Positions 13,741-22,007 of a stretch of 30,191 bases of DNA are shown here, one piece after another (position 1 is the first letter of the stretch; every line of letters starts with the position of its first letter). The stretch lies in the NCBI RefSeq assembly GCF_016785185.1, contig NZ_JAEKDY010000037.1, one strand, 5' to 3'. A program made the position numbers and the translations under genes. The notes under the pieces are model-generated. The model ran no database searches. It saw only the letters and a list, made by a program, of their open reading frames with translations, and was not told the DNA's origin. Source of the DNA: Heyndrickxia sporothermodurans (lineage in GTDB: Bacteria > Bacillota > Bacilli > Bacillales > Bacillaceae_C).

Positions 13741-15483
13741 TTACCTCATAATCGTTGGAAAAAGTACCGTTTTATTCATTACATCAAATATTCCTCTTTG
13801 CGTTATACGGATATATGGTAAATGTGTCGCTGAGAAGAATAGTAACGAATAGATCGGATCATTATGCGGATAGCCTCTTTCAATTAAAAGCTCTTTAAGC
13901 CTCTTCTCTTCTTTAATTAATATATCCATTGGCTTATTTGACATAAATCCGGAAAGATTTAATGGAATTTCGTGAATGACTTTTCCTTTTTCAGTCATCA
14001 CAATCCCCCCGCCAAGTTCTTTCATCCGATTAAATGCACAAACCATATCATTTTTATTTTTACCAATTAAAATAATATCTCCAGTGCTTGAAAACGAGGA
14101 TGCAAAGCCCATTAAGCTATTTGAAAAACCTTTCACCATCGTATTAATTCTCCAAGATCCATCCCGTCCAATCAAAATTAGAAAGCTTTCATCATGGTCA
14201 GTCGTTAATTCATCCGTTGCAATATCAAAAGTAACGGAATATGGCTTGGTAATTACATCATTAATCATTTCAATCCCAAATGGCATCGAAAATTGTAAAT
14301 CATCGTAATCAAGTTCCCAATCGAATTGCAATGGAGCAAAACCATACTCTTCCCACTCAATATCTTTATCTTCTATTATTGCTGTTCCATCTTTTTTTAG
14401 CCATTTCCCTTTAGAAAGTACGGAAATTGGTGTCGGATTGTGTTCATCCTCAAGGAAATTAATGCTGGCAACACGGCCGGTTGCAATTAATCCGTGGAGG
14501 TGTTCAATATTATAATATTTCGCCACATTAAATGAAGCCATATGATATGCATCAATAACAGGTACCCCATGTTCTATGGCCATTCGAATCAAACGATCGA
14601 TAATTCCATTTTCGTAAAAGGCTGGTGTCGAACCATCTGTATTGAAAAACATTGAGTCATATTGATCGATTCCTAATCTTTTCATATCTTCCAAAAGTAC
14701 AGGAAGATCTGGACGGATCGAGGAGTGACGAAGTGAAACCATATAGCCTTGCATTAGACGTTTGTATACTTCCTCACCAGTCATTGCTTCATGATCACAA
14801 TCAGCTCCAAATAGCATCATTTTTGCGAGTGTTTTCTCTGATGCACCCGGAAAATGGCCTTCAATTTTCTTTCTCATTCGCTTCGCTTCTTGCATCCAGT
14901 GAAGTATTAAATCATCTCCGTCAAGCAGCTTAGGCCATCCTGTCAATTCTCCGCCTTGTAAAACCGCATCATGCTCAAGCCACGATTTCACCTCACCATG
15001 TGAGAAAATAGTCTCTTCTTCCCTTAGCTCTGTTTGTGAATCAAATCGGCTCCACCAATACATTGTTACAGGTGAATGTCTTAGTTCCCTAATTAGAGAA
15101 AACGCTTTCTTTTTTCCTAATTGTAAAGCAAGCACTAAATTATCATTAATAATTGTTGTTGTCCCCGATTGTGATGCATATCGTGCAAACGATTGGGGAT
15201 TATATAACTGAAATGGGTGAACATGCGGTTCAATATATCCCGGAACAAGTGTGAGACCTGAACAATCAATTACTTCACAGTTAGCCGTATTTTCAGGAAG
15301 CTCGTCCCCGGTATACACAATCCGATCTCCATATATCCAAATATGACCATTCATCCATTTACGAAACATTGAGTGTAAATACCGTGCATTTTTCAAAAGT
15401 AATGTCGGAGATTTTTTACCGCTGACAACTGCTACATGATCACGGATTTGCTTATTCTTCCATCGGTATCGTTGATCTAACAT
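13741..15483 (-). CDS. yerA: Adenine-deaminase-like amidohydrolase YerA
   Basis: Amidohydrolase of the adenine deaminase (AdeC) family, 580 residues, the length I recall for B. subtilis YerA. An N-terminal beta-sandwich part leads to the metal-binding strand LVPGYIEPHVHP, where His87 and His89 form the HxH motif. FGADCDHEAMTGEE, MVSLRHSSIRPDLPVL and FFNTDGSTPAFYENG supply other expected active-site loops, and the C-terminal part has the AdeC-like SNSLMGFASSFSSTG. True adenine deaminase converts adenine to hypoxanthine. YerA-type paralogues have diverged (IEPHVHPF replaces IDTHVHIESS), so the substrate is uncertain. Placement next to the purine operon is suggestive. ATG start with AGGGAA 4 bases upstream and GGGAGG a little further. 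Confidence 0.9.
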   Translation of the reverse strand: MLDQRYRWKNKQIRDHVAVVSGKKSPTLLLKNARYLHSMFRKWMNGHIWIYGDRIVYTGDELPENTANCEVIDCSGLTLVPGYIEPHVHPFQLYNPQSFARYASQSGTTTIINDNLVLALQLGKKKAFSLIRELRHSPVTMYWWSRFDSQTELREEETIFSHGEVKSWLEHDAVLQGGELTGWPKLLDGDDLILHWMQEAKRMRKKIEGHFPGASEKTLAKMMLFGADCDHEAMTGEEVYKRLMQGYMVSLRHSSIRPDLPVLLEDMKRLGIDQYDSMFFNTDGSTPAFYENGIIDRLIRMAIEHGVPVIDAYHMASFNVAKYYNIEHLHGLIATGRVASINFLEDEHNPTPISVLSKGKWLKKDGTAIIEDKDIEWEEYGFAPLQFDWELDYDDLQFSMPFGIEMINDVITKPYSVTFDIATDELTTDHDESFLILIGRDGSWRINTMVKGFSNSLMGFASSFSSTGDIILIGKNKNDMVCAFNRMKELGGGIVMTEKGKVIHEIPLNLSGFMSNKPMDILIKEEKRLKELLIERGYPHNDPIYSLLFFSATHLPYIRITQRGIFDVMNKTVLFPTIMR

Positions 15484-15600
15484 GAACTTCCCTCCCTAGG
15501 GAGTTTTCTCTTTTTATTTACAATCGTATCATATGTTACCTTTTAACGCATTAAAGTTTTGAAATAAATTGTAAAAATTTTGTGAAAGGGTGGGATTGAG

Positions 15601-15942
15601 ATGAAAGTGAACAAAAACATCGGAATCGTTAATGCAATGATTCGAATTACCTGCGGGTTGACCTTTCTTGCTTGGTCTACTGCAAAGTTATCCAAAAAAC
15701 CTCGATGTAATTCATATGTATTAGTGATGCTGTTAAGTGCAATGAAAGTTGCTGAAGGCATTGTTAGATTTTGTCCTGTGACAGAGCTATTAAAAAACTG
15801 CCCATGGACAAAACCTCAACATACAACTTCTAGTAGTAATAGCAATGAAGGTCAACATCAACAGCAATCTACTCAAAGCGGTGGAAATGAGATTGATTTG
15901 ATGGGTGAAATGAAAAAGTTCCAAGATCAATTAGAAGATTAA
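15601..15942 (+). CDS. DUF2892 (YgaP-like) small membrane protein
   Basis: A 113-residue protein whose N-terminal half is a YgaP-type DUF2892 membrane hairpin: NKNIGIVNAMIRITCGLTFL, then SYVLVMLLSAMKVAEGIVRF and CPVTELL. After Trp-Thr-Lys-Pro the sequence becomes a Ser/Gln/Asn-rich tail (about residues 75-97) ending in a short acidic helix, EMKKFQDQLED. The tail is not part of the usual domain of about 65 residues. Function unknown. ATG start with GGGTGGG 6 bases upstream. It is a plus-strand gene between yerA and purD and is divergent from yerA. A terminator follows 12 bases after the stop. Confidence 0.82.
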   Translation: MKVNKNIGIVNAMIRITCGLTFLAWSTAKLSKKPRCNSYVLVMLLSAMKVAEGIVRFCPVTELLKNCPWTKPQHTTSSSNSNEGQHQQQSTQSGGNEIDLMGEMKKFQDQLED

Positions 15943-15954
15943 TTAACAGGTGAA

Positions 15955-15989
15955 AATCGGACTCAACTTCGAGTCCGATTATTTTATTT
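15955..15989. terminator. Bidirectional terminator between the DUF2892 gene and purD
   Basis: AATCGGACTC (15955-15964) and GAGTCCGATT (15971-15980) form a perfect 10-bp stem with a 6-base loop. ATTTTATTT follows on the plus strand. A shorter T run follows on the minus strand, so it may also end the pur operon transcript. Confidence 0.88.
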
Positions 15990-16043
15990 AAAGCAAATAA
16001 GTATCAACATTTTTTATCATCAGTCTTACATAGTATCCTGCAA

Positions 16044-16060
16044 TGTCTAGCTCCAGCGCT
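16044..16060. repeat. Fragment of a dispersed Bacillaceae intergenic repeat
   Basis: TGTCTAGCTCCAGCGCT matches, from memory, the core of a repeat found many times between genes in Bacillus genomes (TGTCTAGCTCCAGCGCC...). Only this core remains here, 15 bases after the purD stop. Its copy number cannot be judged from this window. Confidence 0.45.
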
Positions 16061-16075
16061 TTTTACTTTTCTTAT

Positions 16076-17332
16076 TTACAACGCTTTTAATCCTATATCA
16101 CTTCTATAAAAAAAGCGGTCTGATTTTATTTTATCCATTTCTACATATACCTTTTTAACGGCGTCCTTAAGATCATTTCCTTTTGCGGCAATGAGTAATA
16201 CCCTTCCTCCGTTCGATACGATGGCATTCTCTTCATTTCGTTCAGTTCCCGCGTGAAAAACAAGTGTAGATGATTCGAATTTATTCAAATTCGGTATTTC
16301 TATTCCTTTTTCATACGTACTTGGATAGCCATTTGAAGCAAGGACTACACCAACAGAACAATCATTACTCCAAGAAAGCGTCGGTGTTGTTTCGTTTTGT
16401 AAATCAAGAATAACTTGGACAAGATCAGATTCCAATCTTGATAACACAACCTGTGTTTCAGGATCCCCAAATCTTGCATTAAATTCAATCACTTTCGGAC
16501 CTTCATTCGTTAGGATTAATCCCGCATAAAGAATCCCGCAGAAGCTTCGGCCTTCCGCTTTTAAGGCATTGACCGTTGGAATAAGTATTTCTTGCACCGC
16601 TCGTTCTACTTCTTGCTGCGGAATTTGCGGAACCGGAGAGTACGCCCCCATTCCACCTGTATTCGGACCTTTATCTCCATCAAATGCCCGTTTATGATCT
16701 TGAGCAATCACCATTGGATAAACGGCTTCCCCATTCACAAAAGCCATTAAGGAAAATTCCTCGCCTAGAAGAAATTCCTCAATCACTACCTTTGTAGATG
16801 CAGTACCAAACTTTTGATCGACCATTAACTCTTCAAGTCCTTCTAAAGCTTCTTCTTCGGTAAGGGCAACGATAACTCCTTTTCCGGCTGCAAGACCATC
16901 CGCTTTTATCACTACAGGTGCGCCATGTTCTTGGATATATTTTTTAGCTTCATCATATTGTTCAAACGTCTCATAAGCGGAGGTTGGAATGAGGTACTTT
17001 TTCATTAAGTCCTTAGCAAAAGATTTACTTCCTTCTATTAATGCTGCTTCTTTAGTTGGACCGAATACGTTTAAACCTGCTAGCTTAAACTCATTCACAA
17101 TTCCCGCTGATAAAGGATCTTCCGGACCAACGATGGTCAAATCAATTTCGTTATCTTTTGCGAAAGCAATTAAATCAGAGAAATTCATCTCTGAAATTGG
17201 AACGATTACCGCATCCTTACGAATCCCCGCATTTCCAGGAGCACAGTACACATTTTCAACAAGTGAACTTTCTTTAACCTTCTTACATATTGCATGTTCT
17301 CTTCCACCACGGCCAATAACTAAAACATTCAT
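16076..17332 (-). CDS. purD: Phosphoribosylamine-glycine ligase
   Basis: Second enzyme of de novo purine synthesis: joins glycine to 5-phosphoribosylamine with ATP to give GAR. The 418-residue ATP-grasp protein shows the N-terminal VLVIGRGGREHAI and YCAPGNAG segments. The ATP-grasp core contains VIKADGLAAGKGV and EEFLLGEEFS, then GPNTGGMGAYSPVP and the metal-binding VIEFNARFGDPETQ. ATG start with GAGGTG 7 bases upstream. It is the last gene of the pur operon, after an 82-base spacer containing a long hairpin, and is followed by a bidirectional terminator. Confidence 0.98.
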   Translation of the reverse strand: MNVLVIGRGGREHAICKKVKESSLVENVYCAPGNAGIRKDAVIVPISEMNFSDLIAFAKDNEIDLTIVGPEDPLSAGIVNEFKLAGLNVFGPTKEAALIEGSKSFAKDLMKKYLIPTSAYETFEQYDEAKKYIQEHGAPVVIKADGLAAGKGVIVALTEEEALEGLEELMVDQKFGTASTKVVIEEFLLGEEFSLMAFVNGEAVYPMVIAQDHKRAFDGDKGPNTGGMGAYSPVPQIPQQEVERAVQEILIPTVNALKAEGRSFCGILYAGLILTNEGPKVIEFNARFGDPETQVVLSRLESDLVQVILDLQNETTPTLSWSNDCSVGVVLASNGYPSTYEKGIEIPNLNKFESSTLVFHAGTERNEENAIVSNGGRVLLIAAKGNDLKDAVKKVYVEMDKIKSDRFFYRSDIGLKAL

Positions 17333-17360
17333 CGGAATTCACCTCATTAATTTAGGAAGT

Positions 17361-17397
17361 AAGGGACATGGTTTATTTATTCGAACCCATGTCCCTT
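17361..17397. repeat. 11-bp perfect hairpin between purH and purD
   Basis: AAGGGACATGG (17361-17371) and CCATGTCCCTT (17387-17397) are perfect complements around a 15-base loop. No U-tract follows on the minus strand, so it is not a standard terminator. It may stabilise or process the polycistronic mRNA, reduce purD expression, or be a dispersed repeat. Confidence 0.75.
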
Positions 17398-17414
17398 TGA
17401 ATTGTAAAATAACC

Positions 17415-18944
17415 TTAATGTTTGAAATGGCGGATGCCGGTAAATACCATCGCTATGCCAAATTCATCTGCTTTCTTGATGGAGTCCTCATCACGAATCG
17501 ATCCGCCTGGCTGAATGATCGCTGTTATCCCGGCTTTTGCTGCAGCTTCAACGGTGTCATCCATTGGGAAGAACGCATCCGAGGCCATGATCGCCCCTTT
17601 CGCTTGCTCGCCGGCTTGATCCAACGCAATTTTCGCTGACCCTACTCGGTTCATTTGACCGGCACCTATTCCGAGTGTCATTTCCTTATTTGTCACAACA
17701 ATGGCATTTGATTTCACATGTTTAACGACTTTCCATCCTAATTTAAGTGCCTTCCATTCTTCTTCAGTTGGTTCCCTTTTTGTTGGAACAGTAATATTAG
17801 CGTTTTCCAAAGTAAACGAATCTTGATCTTGTACGAGTAATCCACCTTCAACTGATGTGATGACACGTTCACCTTTATTTTCATGATTAAACGGAACCGT
17901 TAATAACCTTAAATTCTTTTTGGCTGTTAAAATTGCTAAGGCATCATCTGAAAATGAAGGAGCAATGATAATTTCTAAGAAAATTTCATGTAATTGCTCG
18001 GCCGTTTCTTTATCAACCTCACGATTAAAAGCAATAATTCCTCCAAAAATTGAGGTTGAATCAGCAGCATAGGCTTTAGCAAATGCTTTCGATGGACTAC
18101 TTCCAACCCCAACGCCACAAGGATTCATATGTTTAACAGCTACAGCAACCGGTTCAGAAAAATCTTTTACAATTTGAAGGGCTGCATCTGCATCATGAAT
18201 ATTATTGTAAGATAGTTCCTTCCCATGTAATTGTTTTGCATGAGCAATAGAAAACGGAGAACCAATCGGATTGACATAAAAACTAGCCTTTTGATGCGGA
18301 TTCTCCCCATAACGTAACGTTTGCTTTAATTCATATGAAAACGTGACACGTTCAGGATTTTCCTCATCTACAAGTTTTGTCATATAATCTGCGATATAGG
18401 AATCATAAGCAGCAGTATGACGGAAAACTTTTGCGGCTAATCGTTTGTTCGTTTCTTTAGAAACATTCCCATTACTCTTCAACTCTGCTAATACACCTTC
18501 ATAATCGTGGGAATCAACAACAACTGTGACATACTCATGGTTTTTCGCAGCAGATCTAAGCATGGTTGGTCCGCCAATATCAATATTTTCAATGGCGTCT
18601 GCTTCAGTTACATCTGGTTTTGCAATAGTTTGCTGGAAAGGATAAAGATTGACACAAACAAGATCGATTGGTGAAATTCCTTGTTGATCTAATTGCTCCA
18701 AGTGTTTGGGGTTACGTTTAGCTAATAGTCCCCCATGAATAAAAGGATGAAGCGTTTTTACCCTACCTTCCAAAATTTCCGGAAAGCCCGTTACATCTTC
18801 TACTCCTATTACCGTTAACCCCGCTTCAACTAATGCTTTTTTCGTTCCGCCTGTTGAAATAATTTCAAACCCTAATTCAAGTAATCCTTGAGCAAATTCA
18901 ACGATTCCTGTTTTATCTGAAACACTAATGAGTGCACGTTTCAT
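17415..18944 (-). CDS. purH: Bifunctional AICAR formyltransferase / IMP cyclohydrolase
   Basis: Catalyses the last two steps to IMP: formylation of AICAR with 10-formyl-THF and ring closure. The 509-residue product has the N-terminal MGS-like cyclohydrolase domain (KTGIVEFA, ISTGGTKKAL, VTGFPEILEGRVKTLHP, CVNLYPF). The transformylase domain begins near residue 200 and contains LRYGENPHQKA, KHMNPCGVGVG, FGGIIAFN, GAGQMNRV and ASDAFFPMDD. The ATG overlaps the purN stop by four bases (ATGA), so translation is probably coupled. Confidence 0.98.
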   Translation of the reverse strand: MKRALISVSDKTGIVEFAQGLLELGFEIISTGGTKKALVEAGLTVIGVEDVTGFPEILEGRVKTLHPFIHGGLLAKRNPKHLEQLDQQGISPIDLVCVNLYPFQQTIAKPDVTEADAIENIDIGGPTMLRSAAKNHEYVTVVVDSHDYEGVLAELKSNGNVSKETNKRLAAKVFRHTAAYDSYIADYMTKLVDEENPERVTFSYELKQTLRYGENPHQKASFYVNPIGSPFSIAHAKQLHGKELSYNNIHDADAALQIVKDFSEPVAVAVKHMNPCGVGVGSSPSKAFAKAYAADSTSIFGGIIAFNREVDKETAEQLHEIFLEIIIAPSFSDDALAILTAKKNLRLLTVPFNHENKGERVITSVEGGLLVQDQDSFTLENANITVPTKREPTEEEWKALKLGWKVVKHVKSNAIVVTNKEMTLGIGAGQMNRVGSAKIALDQAGEQAKGAIMASDAFFPMDDTVEAAAKAGITAIIQPGGSIRDEDSIKKADEFGIAMVFTGIRHFKH

Positions 18945-19540
18945 CGTGAAGCTTCCTCCTTTTCCAACAAAAAACTTTTTTGAAATAGTAATTGTATCAT
19001 TTCTGGGTATAATCGGTGTTCAATTTTATGTACCTTTTCAGCTAACGATTGCTCTGTATCTGATTCTTCAACCTTTAAAGACTCTTGGGCAATAATTGGA
19101 CCCGTGTCCATTCCTTCGTCTACAAAATGAACAGTTACTCCTGTCACTTTCACGCCGGCTTGAAGGGCTTGCCCAATCGCATTCTTTCCGGGAAAAGATG
19201 GTAGAAGTGATGGATGAATATTAATGATTCGCTTTGAAAATGCTTGTAATAATGTTGGCCCAATCAGTCTCATATAGCCCGCCAACACAATTAATTCAAT
19301 CTCACGTTTTTGTAATTCCAACACAATTTCCTTTTCAAATGCAGCTTTCGTTTCATATGTTTTTGGCTCAAATGCAAAGATAGGTGTACTTTCCTTTTTG
19401 GCCCTCTCTATAACAAACGCATTTGGCTTGTCACACACAAGCAGCTCTATTGATGCATCTAATGCCCCATTTTTTACGGCATCAACAATTGCTTGATAAT
19501 TACTTCCATTTCCGGAAGCGAATATCGCTATTTTCTTCAT
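18941..19540 (-). CDS. purN: Phosphoribosylglycinamide formyltransferase
   Basis: Transfers a formyl group from 10-formyl-THF to GAR, the third step of the pathway. From the ATG at 19540 the protein has 199 residues, beginning MKKIAIFASGNGSN. The active-site set is complete: Asn107 and His109 in INIHPSLLPSFPG, and Asp145 in DEGMDTGPI. GGGAG lies 8 bases before this ATG, and the gene starts 4 bases after the purM stop. A longer reading frame adds ten residues inside purM and is not the natural start. Confidence 0.97.
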   Translation of the reverse strand: MKKIAIFASGNGSNYQAIVDAVKNGALDASIELLVCDKPNAFVIERAKKESTPIFAFEPKTYETKAAFEKEIVLELQKREIELIVLAGYMRLIGPTLLQAFSKRIINIHPSLLPSFPGKNAIGQALQAGVKVTGVTVHFVDEGMDTGPIIAQESLKVEESDTEQSLAEKVHKIEHRLYPEMIQLLFQKSFLLEKEEASR

Positions 19541-19544
19541 CTTG

Positions 19545-20570
19545 TTAACTCCCTGAAACAAAACGAACACCTGGTTGTTTTGTAATTACACCAATTTTAT
19601 AAGCATCATTACCGAAGAATTCGAGTGCTTGATTCGCTATTTCCTGATCAACCGCAACGACAAAGCCAATCCCCATATTAAATGTATTAAACATTTCTAG
19701 TTGATCGATTTCACCATATTTTTCGATTGCTTTAAAAATAGGCAAGATAGGCCAGGAGTTTTGCGCAACTTCTACCCCTAATCCTTCCGGAAGCATTCTC
19801 GGAATATTTTCAATGAAGCCTCCGCCAGTTATATGCGCCATTCCTTTAATTTCAAATTGAGTAATCGCCTCTAGGACTGGCTTAACATATATTTTGGTAG
19901 GCTTTAGTAATTCAATGCCAAGGGGCTCATCTAACTCAGGAAGCTTTTCGTCAAGAGAAAACTGATGGTCTTCAAAAAAGATCTTTCTTACTAAAGAGTA
20001 ACCGTTACTATGAATGCCGCTCGAAGCCAATCCGATTAAAATATCGCCTTCGTGTAGATATTCACCCGTAATAAGTTCCGTTTTTTCACATGCCCCCACG
20101 GAAAAACCAGCTAAATCATATTCATTTACTCCATAAAGTCCCGGCATTTCTGCGGTTTCTCCGCCAATTAATGCACATCCAGCCTGTTCGCAGCCATCTG
20201 CAATTCCTTTAACAATGACTTCAATCTTTTCCGGAATCGATTTCCCACAAGCAATATAATCAAGAAAATATAAAGGTTCCGCACCTTGGACAACAATATC
20301 ATTCACACACATCGCTACACAGTCGATGCCAATCGTGTCATGCCGATCCATTTGAAAAGCTAATTTCAGCTTTGTTCCAACACCGTCTGTACCCGAAACG
20401 AGCACAGGCTCTTTAAGATTGAGCGCCGATAAATCAAACACACCGCCAAAGCTCCCTAATTGGCCAAGAACACCTAATCGATTAGTACGTGCAGCATGTT
20501 TTTTAATCCTTTCCACCGCTTCATAACCAGCTTCAATATCGACTCCTGCATCACGATACGTATTTGCCAT
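19545..20570 (-). CDS. purM: Phosphoribosylformylglycinamidine cyclo-ligase (AIR synthetase)
   Basis: Closes the imidazole ring of FGAM with ATP to give AIR. The 341-residue product opens with TYRDAGVDIEAGYEAVERIK and has the family motifs SGTDGVGTKLKLA, CVAMCVNDIVVQGAEPLYFLDY, GGETAEMPG, GLASSGIHSNGYSLVRK and HITGGGFIENIPRM. I start at the ATG at 20570; TAGGAGG is 11 bases upstream and includes the purF stop. An in-frame GTG three codons earlier sits only two bases from that site and is unlikely. Fifteen bases separate it from the purF stop. Confidence 0.97.
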   Translation of the reverse strand: MANTYRDAGVDIEAGYEAVERIKKHAARTNRLGVLGQLGSFGGVFDLSALNLKEPVLVSGTDGVGTKLKLAFQMDRHDTIGIDCVAMCVNDIVVQGAEPLYFLDYIACGKSIPEKIEVIVKGIADGCEQAGCALIGGETAEMPGLYGVNEYDLAGFSVGACEKTELITGEYLHEGDILIGLASSGIHSNGYSLVRKIFFEDHQFSLDEKLPELDEPLGIELLKPTKIYVKPVLEAITQFEIKGMAHITGGGFIENIPRMLPEGLGVEVAQNSWPILPIFKAIEKYGEIDQLEMFNTFNMGIGFVVAVDQEIANQALEFFGNDAYKIGVITKQPGVRFVSGS

Positions 20571-20585
20571 TTCCTTCACAGCCTC

Positions 20586-22007
20586 CTAGCGCACAAGTTC
20601 TTTTTCATGAGGTAGTACAGTGTCTGGATAAATTTCTGTCGGATAATTACCCGTAAAGCATGCTAAGCATTGACCGCATTGATTTCCATCTTGAGGTCTA
20701 CCAATCGCTTTTAACATTCCTTCCACGCTTAAAAATGTTAAGGAATCGGCTCCAATAATTTCTCGAATTTCTTCGACACTATGTTTCGATGCAATTAATT
20801 CTTCATGGGTAGATGTATCAATTCCATAGAAGCATGGATTTTTCATAGGAGGTGAACTAATACATACATGCACCTCTTTCGCACCTGCTTCTCTTAGCAT
20901 GGTCACAATTCGCCGACTTGTCGTTCCTCTTACGATTGAATCATCAACCATGATCACACGCTTGCCTTCAACTACACCTCGAACCGGAGCTAATTTCATC
21001 TTAACGCCTTGCTCTCTTAACGATTGAGAAGGCTGGATAAACGTCCGCCCGACATAACGATTTTTAATTAACCCGAGCTCATAAGGGATTCCTGCTAATT
21101 CAGCATAGCCAATGGCAGCCGATATACTTGAATCTGGTACACCTGTTACAACATCCGCATCTATTTGTGCTTCCATCGCTAATTGTTTCCCCATACTTTT
21201 TCTTGCCGTATGAACATTAATTCCGTGAATATTACTATCTGGTCGTGAAAAATAGACATATTCCATCGTACAAATTGCACTTGAAGTAGAAAGGGTAAAT
21301 GGTTCTGAATGGAGACCACGATCATCAATGACAATTAGTTCTCCGGGCATAACATCTCGCACAAATTCAGCTCCAATAATGTCAAAAGCACATGTCTCAG
21401 ATGCAACACAATAAGCATCACCTATTTGACCAATTGACAGTGGACGTAAACCATTTGGATCTAAGGCGACCATCATTTCCGTTTCTGTCATTAGTAAAAA
21501 CGCATAAGCCCCTTTAAGCATAGTCAGCGCATTTTTTAATTGATCATTTAACGATAGGTAACCGCTTCTTTTGATTAAATGTGCCAATACTTCAGTATCC
21601 GAGCTTGTTTGAAAAATACTTCCTTGAGCTTCAAGCTGATGCTTCAGTGCATTCGCATTGACAATATTTCCATTGTGAGCAAGTGCTAAGCTGCCGTTTT
21701 GCGAATTAAAGAGGAGGGGTTGAACATTTTCAATTCCTCCCCCGCCTGCAGTTGCATAACGAACGTGACCAATCGCAGACTTTCCATGTAATTTTTCAAT
21801 TTTTCCTTCATTAAAAACTTCAGTAACGAGTCCTTCTCCCTTTAAAACTTGCAGTCTGCCGCCATTAGATACAACGATGCCAGCACCTTCTTGGCCCCGA
21901 TGTTGCAAACTATGCAGGCCATAGTAAGTAATTTTCGCTGCATCTGGATGTCCCCAAATTCCAAAAACACCACATTCCTCATTTAACCCTTTTAGTTCAG
22001 CAAGCAT
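20586..22007 (-). CDS. purF: Amidophosphoribosyltransferase (glutamine-PRPP)
   Basis: Committed first step: forms phosphoribosylamine from PRPP and glutamine. The ATG at 22007 (AAAGGAG 7 bases upstream) gives 473 residues. The 11-residue propeptide MLAELKGLNEE is cleaved to expose Cys12 as the N-terminal nucleophile of the class II glutaminase domain, followed by HSLQHRGQEGAG. The PRPP-binding loop is RVIMVDDSIVRGTTSRR. The [4Fe-4S] cysteines of the Bacillus-type enzyme are represented by ICTMEY, NPCFYG and CGQCLACF. An in-frame upstream ATG adds six residues but lies within purL and has no ribosome binding site. The start overlaps the purL end by 16 bases, implying coupled translation. Confidence 0.98.
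   Translation of the reverse strand: MLAELKGLNEECGVFGIWGHPDAAKITYYGLHSLQHRGQEGAGIVVSNGGRLQVLKGEGLVTEVFNEGKIEKLHGKSAIGHVRYATAGGGGIENVQPLLFNSQNGSLALAHNGNIVNANALKHQLEAQGSIFQTSSDTEVLAHLIKRSGYLSLNDQLKNALTMLKGAYAFLLMTETEMMVALDPNGLRPLSIGQIGDAYCVASETCAFDIIGAEFVRDVMPGELIVIDDRGLHSEPFTLSTSSAICTMEYVYFSRPDSNIHGINVHTARKSMGKQLAMEAQIDADVVTGVPDSSISAAIGYAELAGIPYELGLIKNRYVGRTFIQPSQSLREQGVKMKLAPVRGVVEGKRVIMVDDSIVRGTTSRRIVTMLREAGAKEVHVCISSPPMKNPCFYGIDTSTHEELIASKHSVEEIREIIGADSLTFLSVEGMLKAIGRPQDGNQCGQCLACFTGNYPTEIYPDTVLPHEKELVR

Noticed and set aside
16989..17639. A 216-codon plus-strand open frame across purD and purH
   Set aside because: It lies antisense to two complete, well-matched enzymes, has no ribosome binding site and no family features. 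It is a by-product of the codon usage of the real genes.
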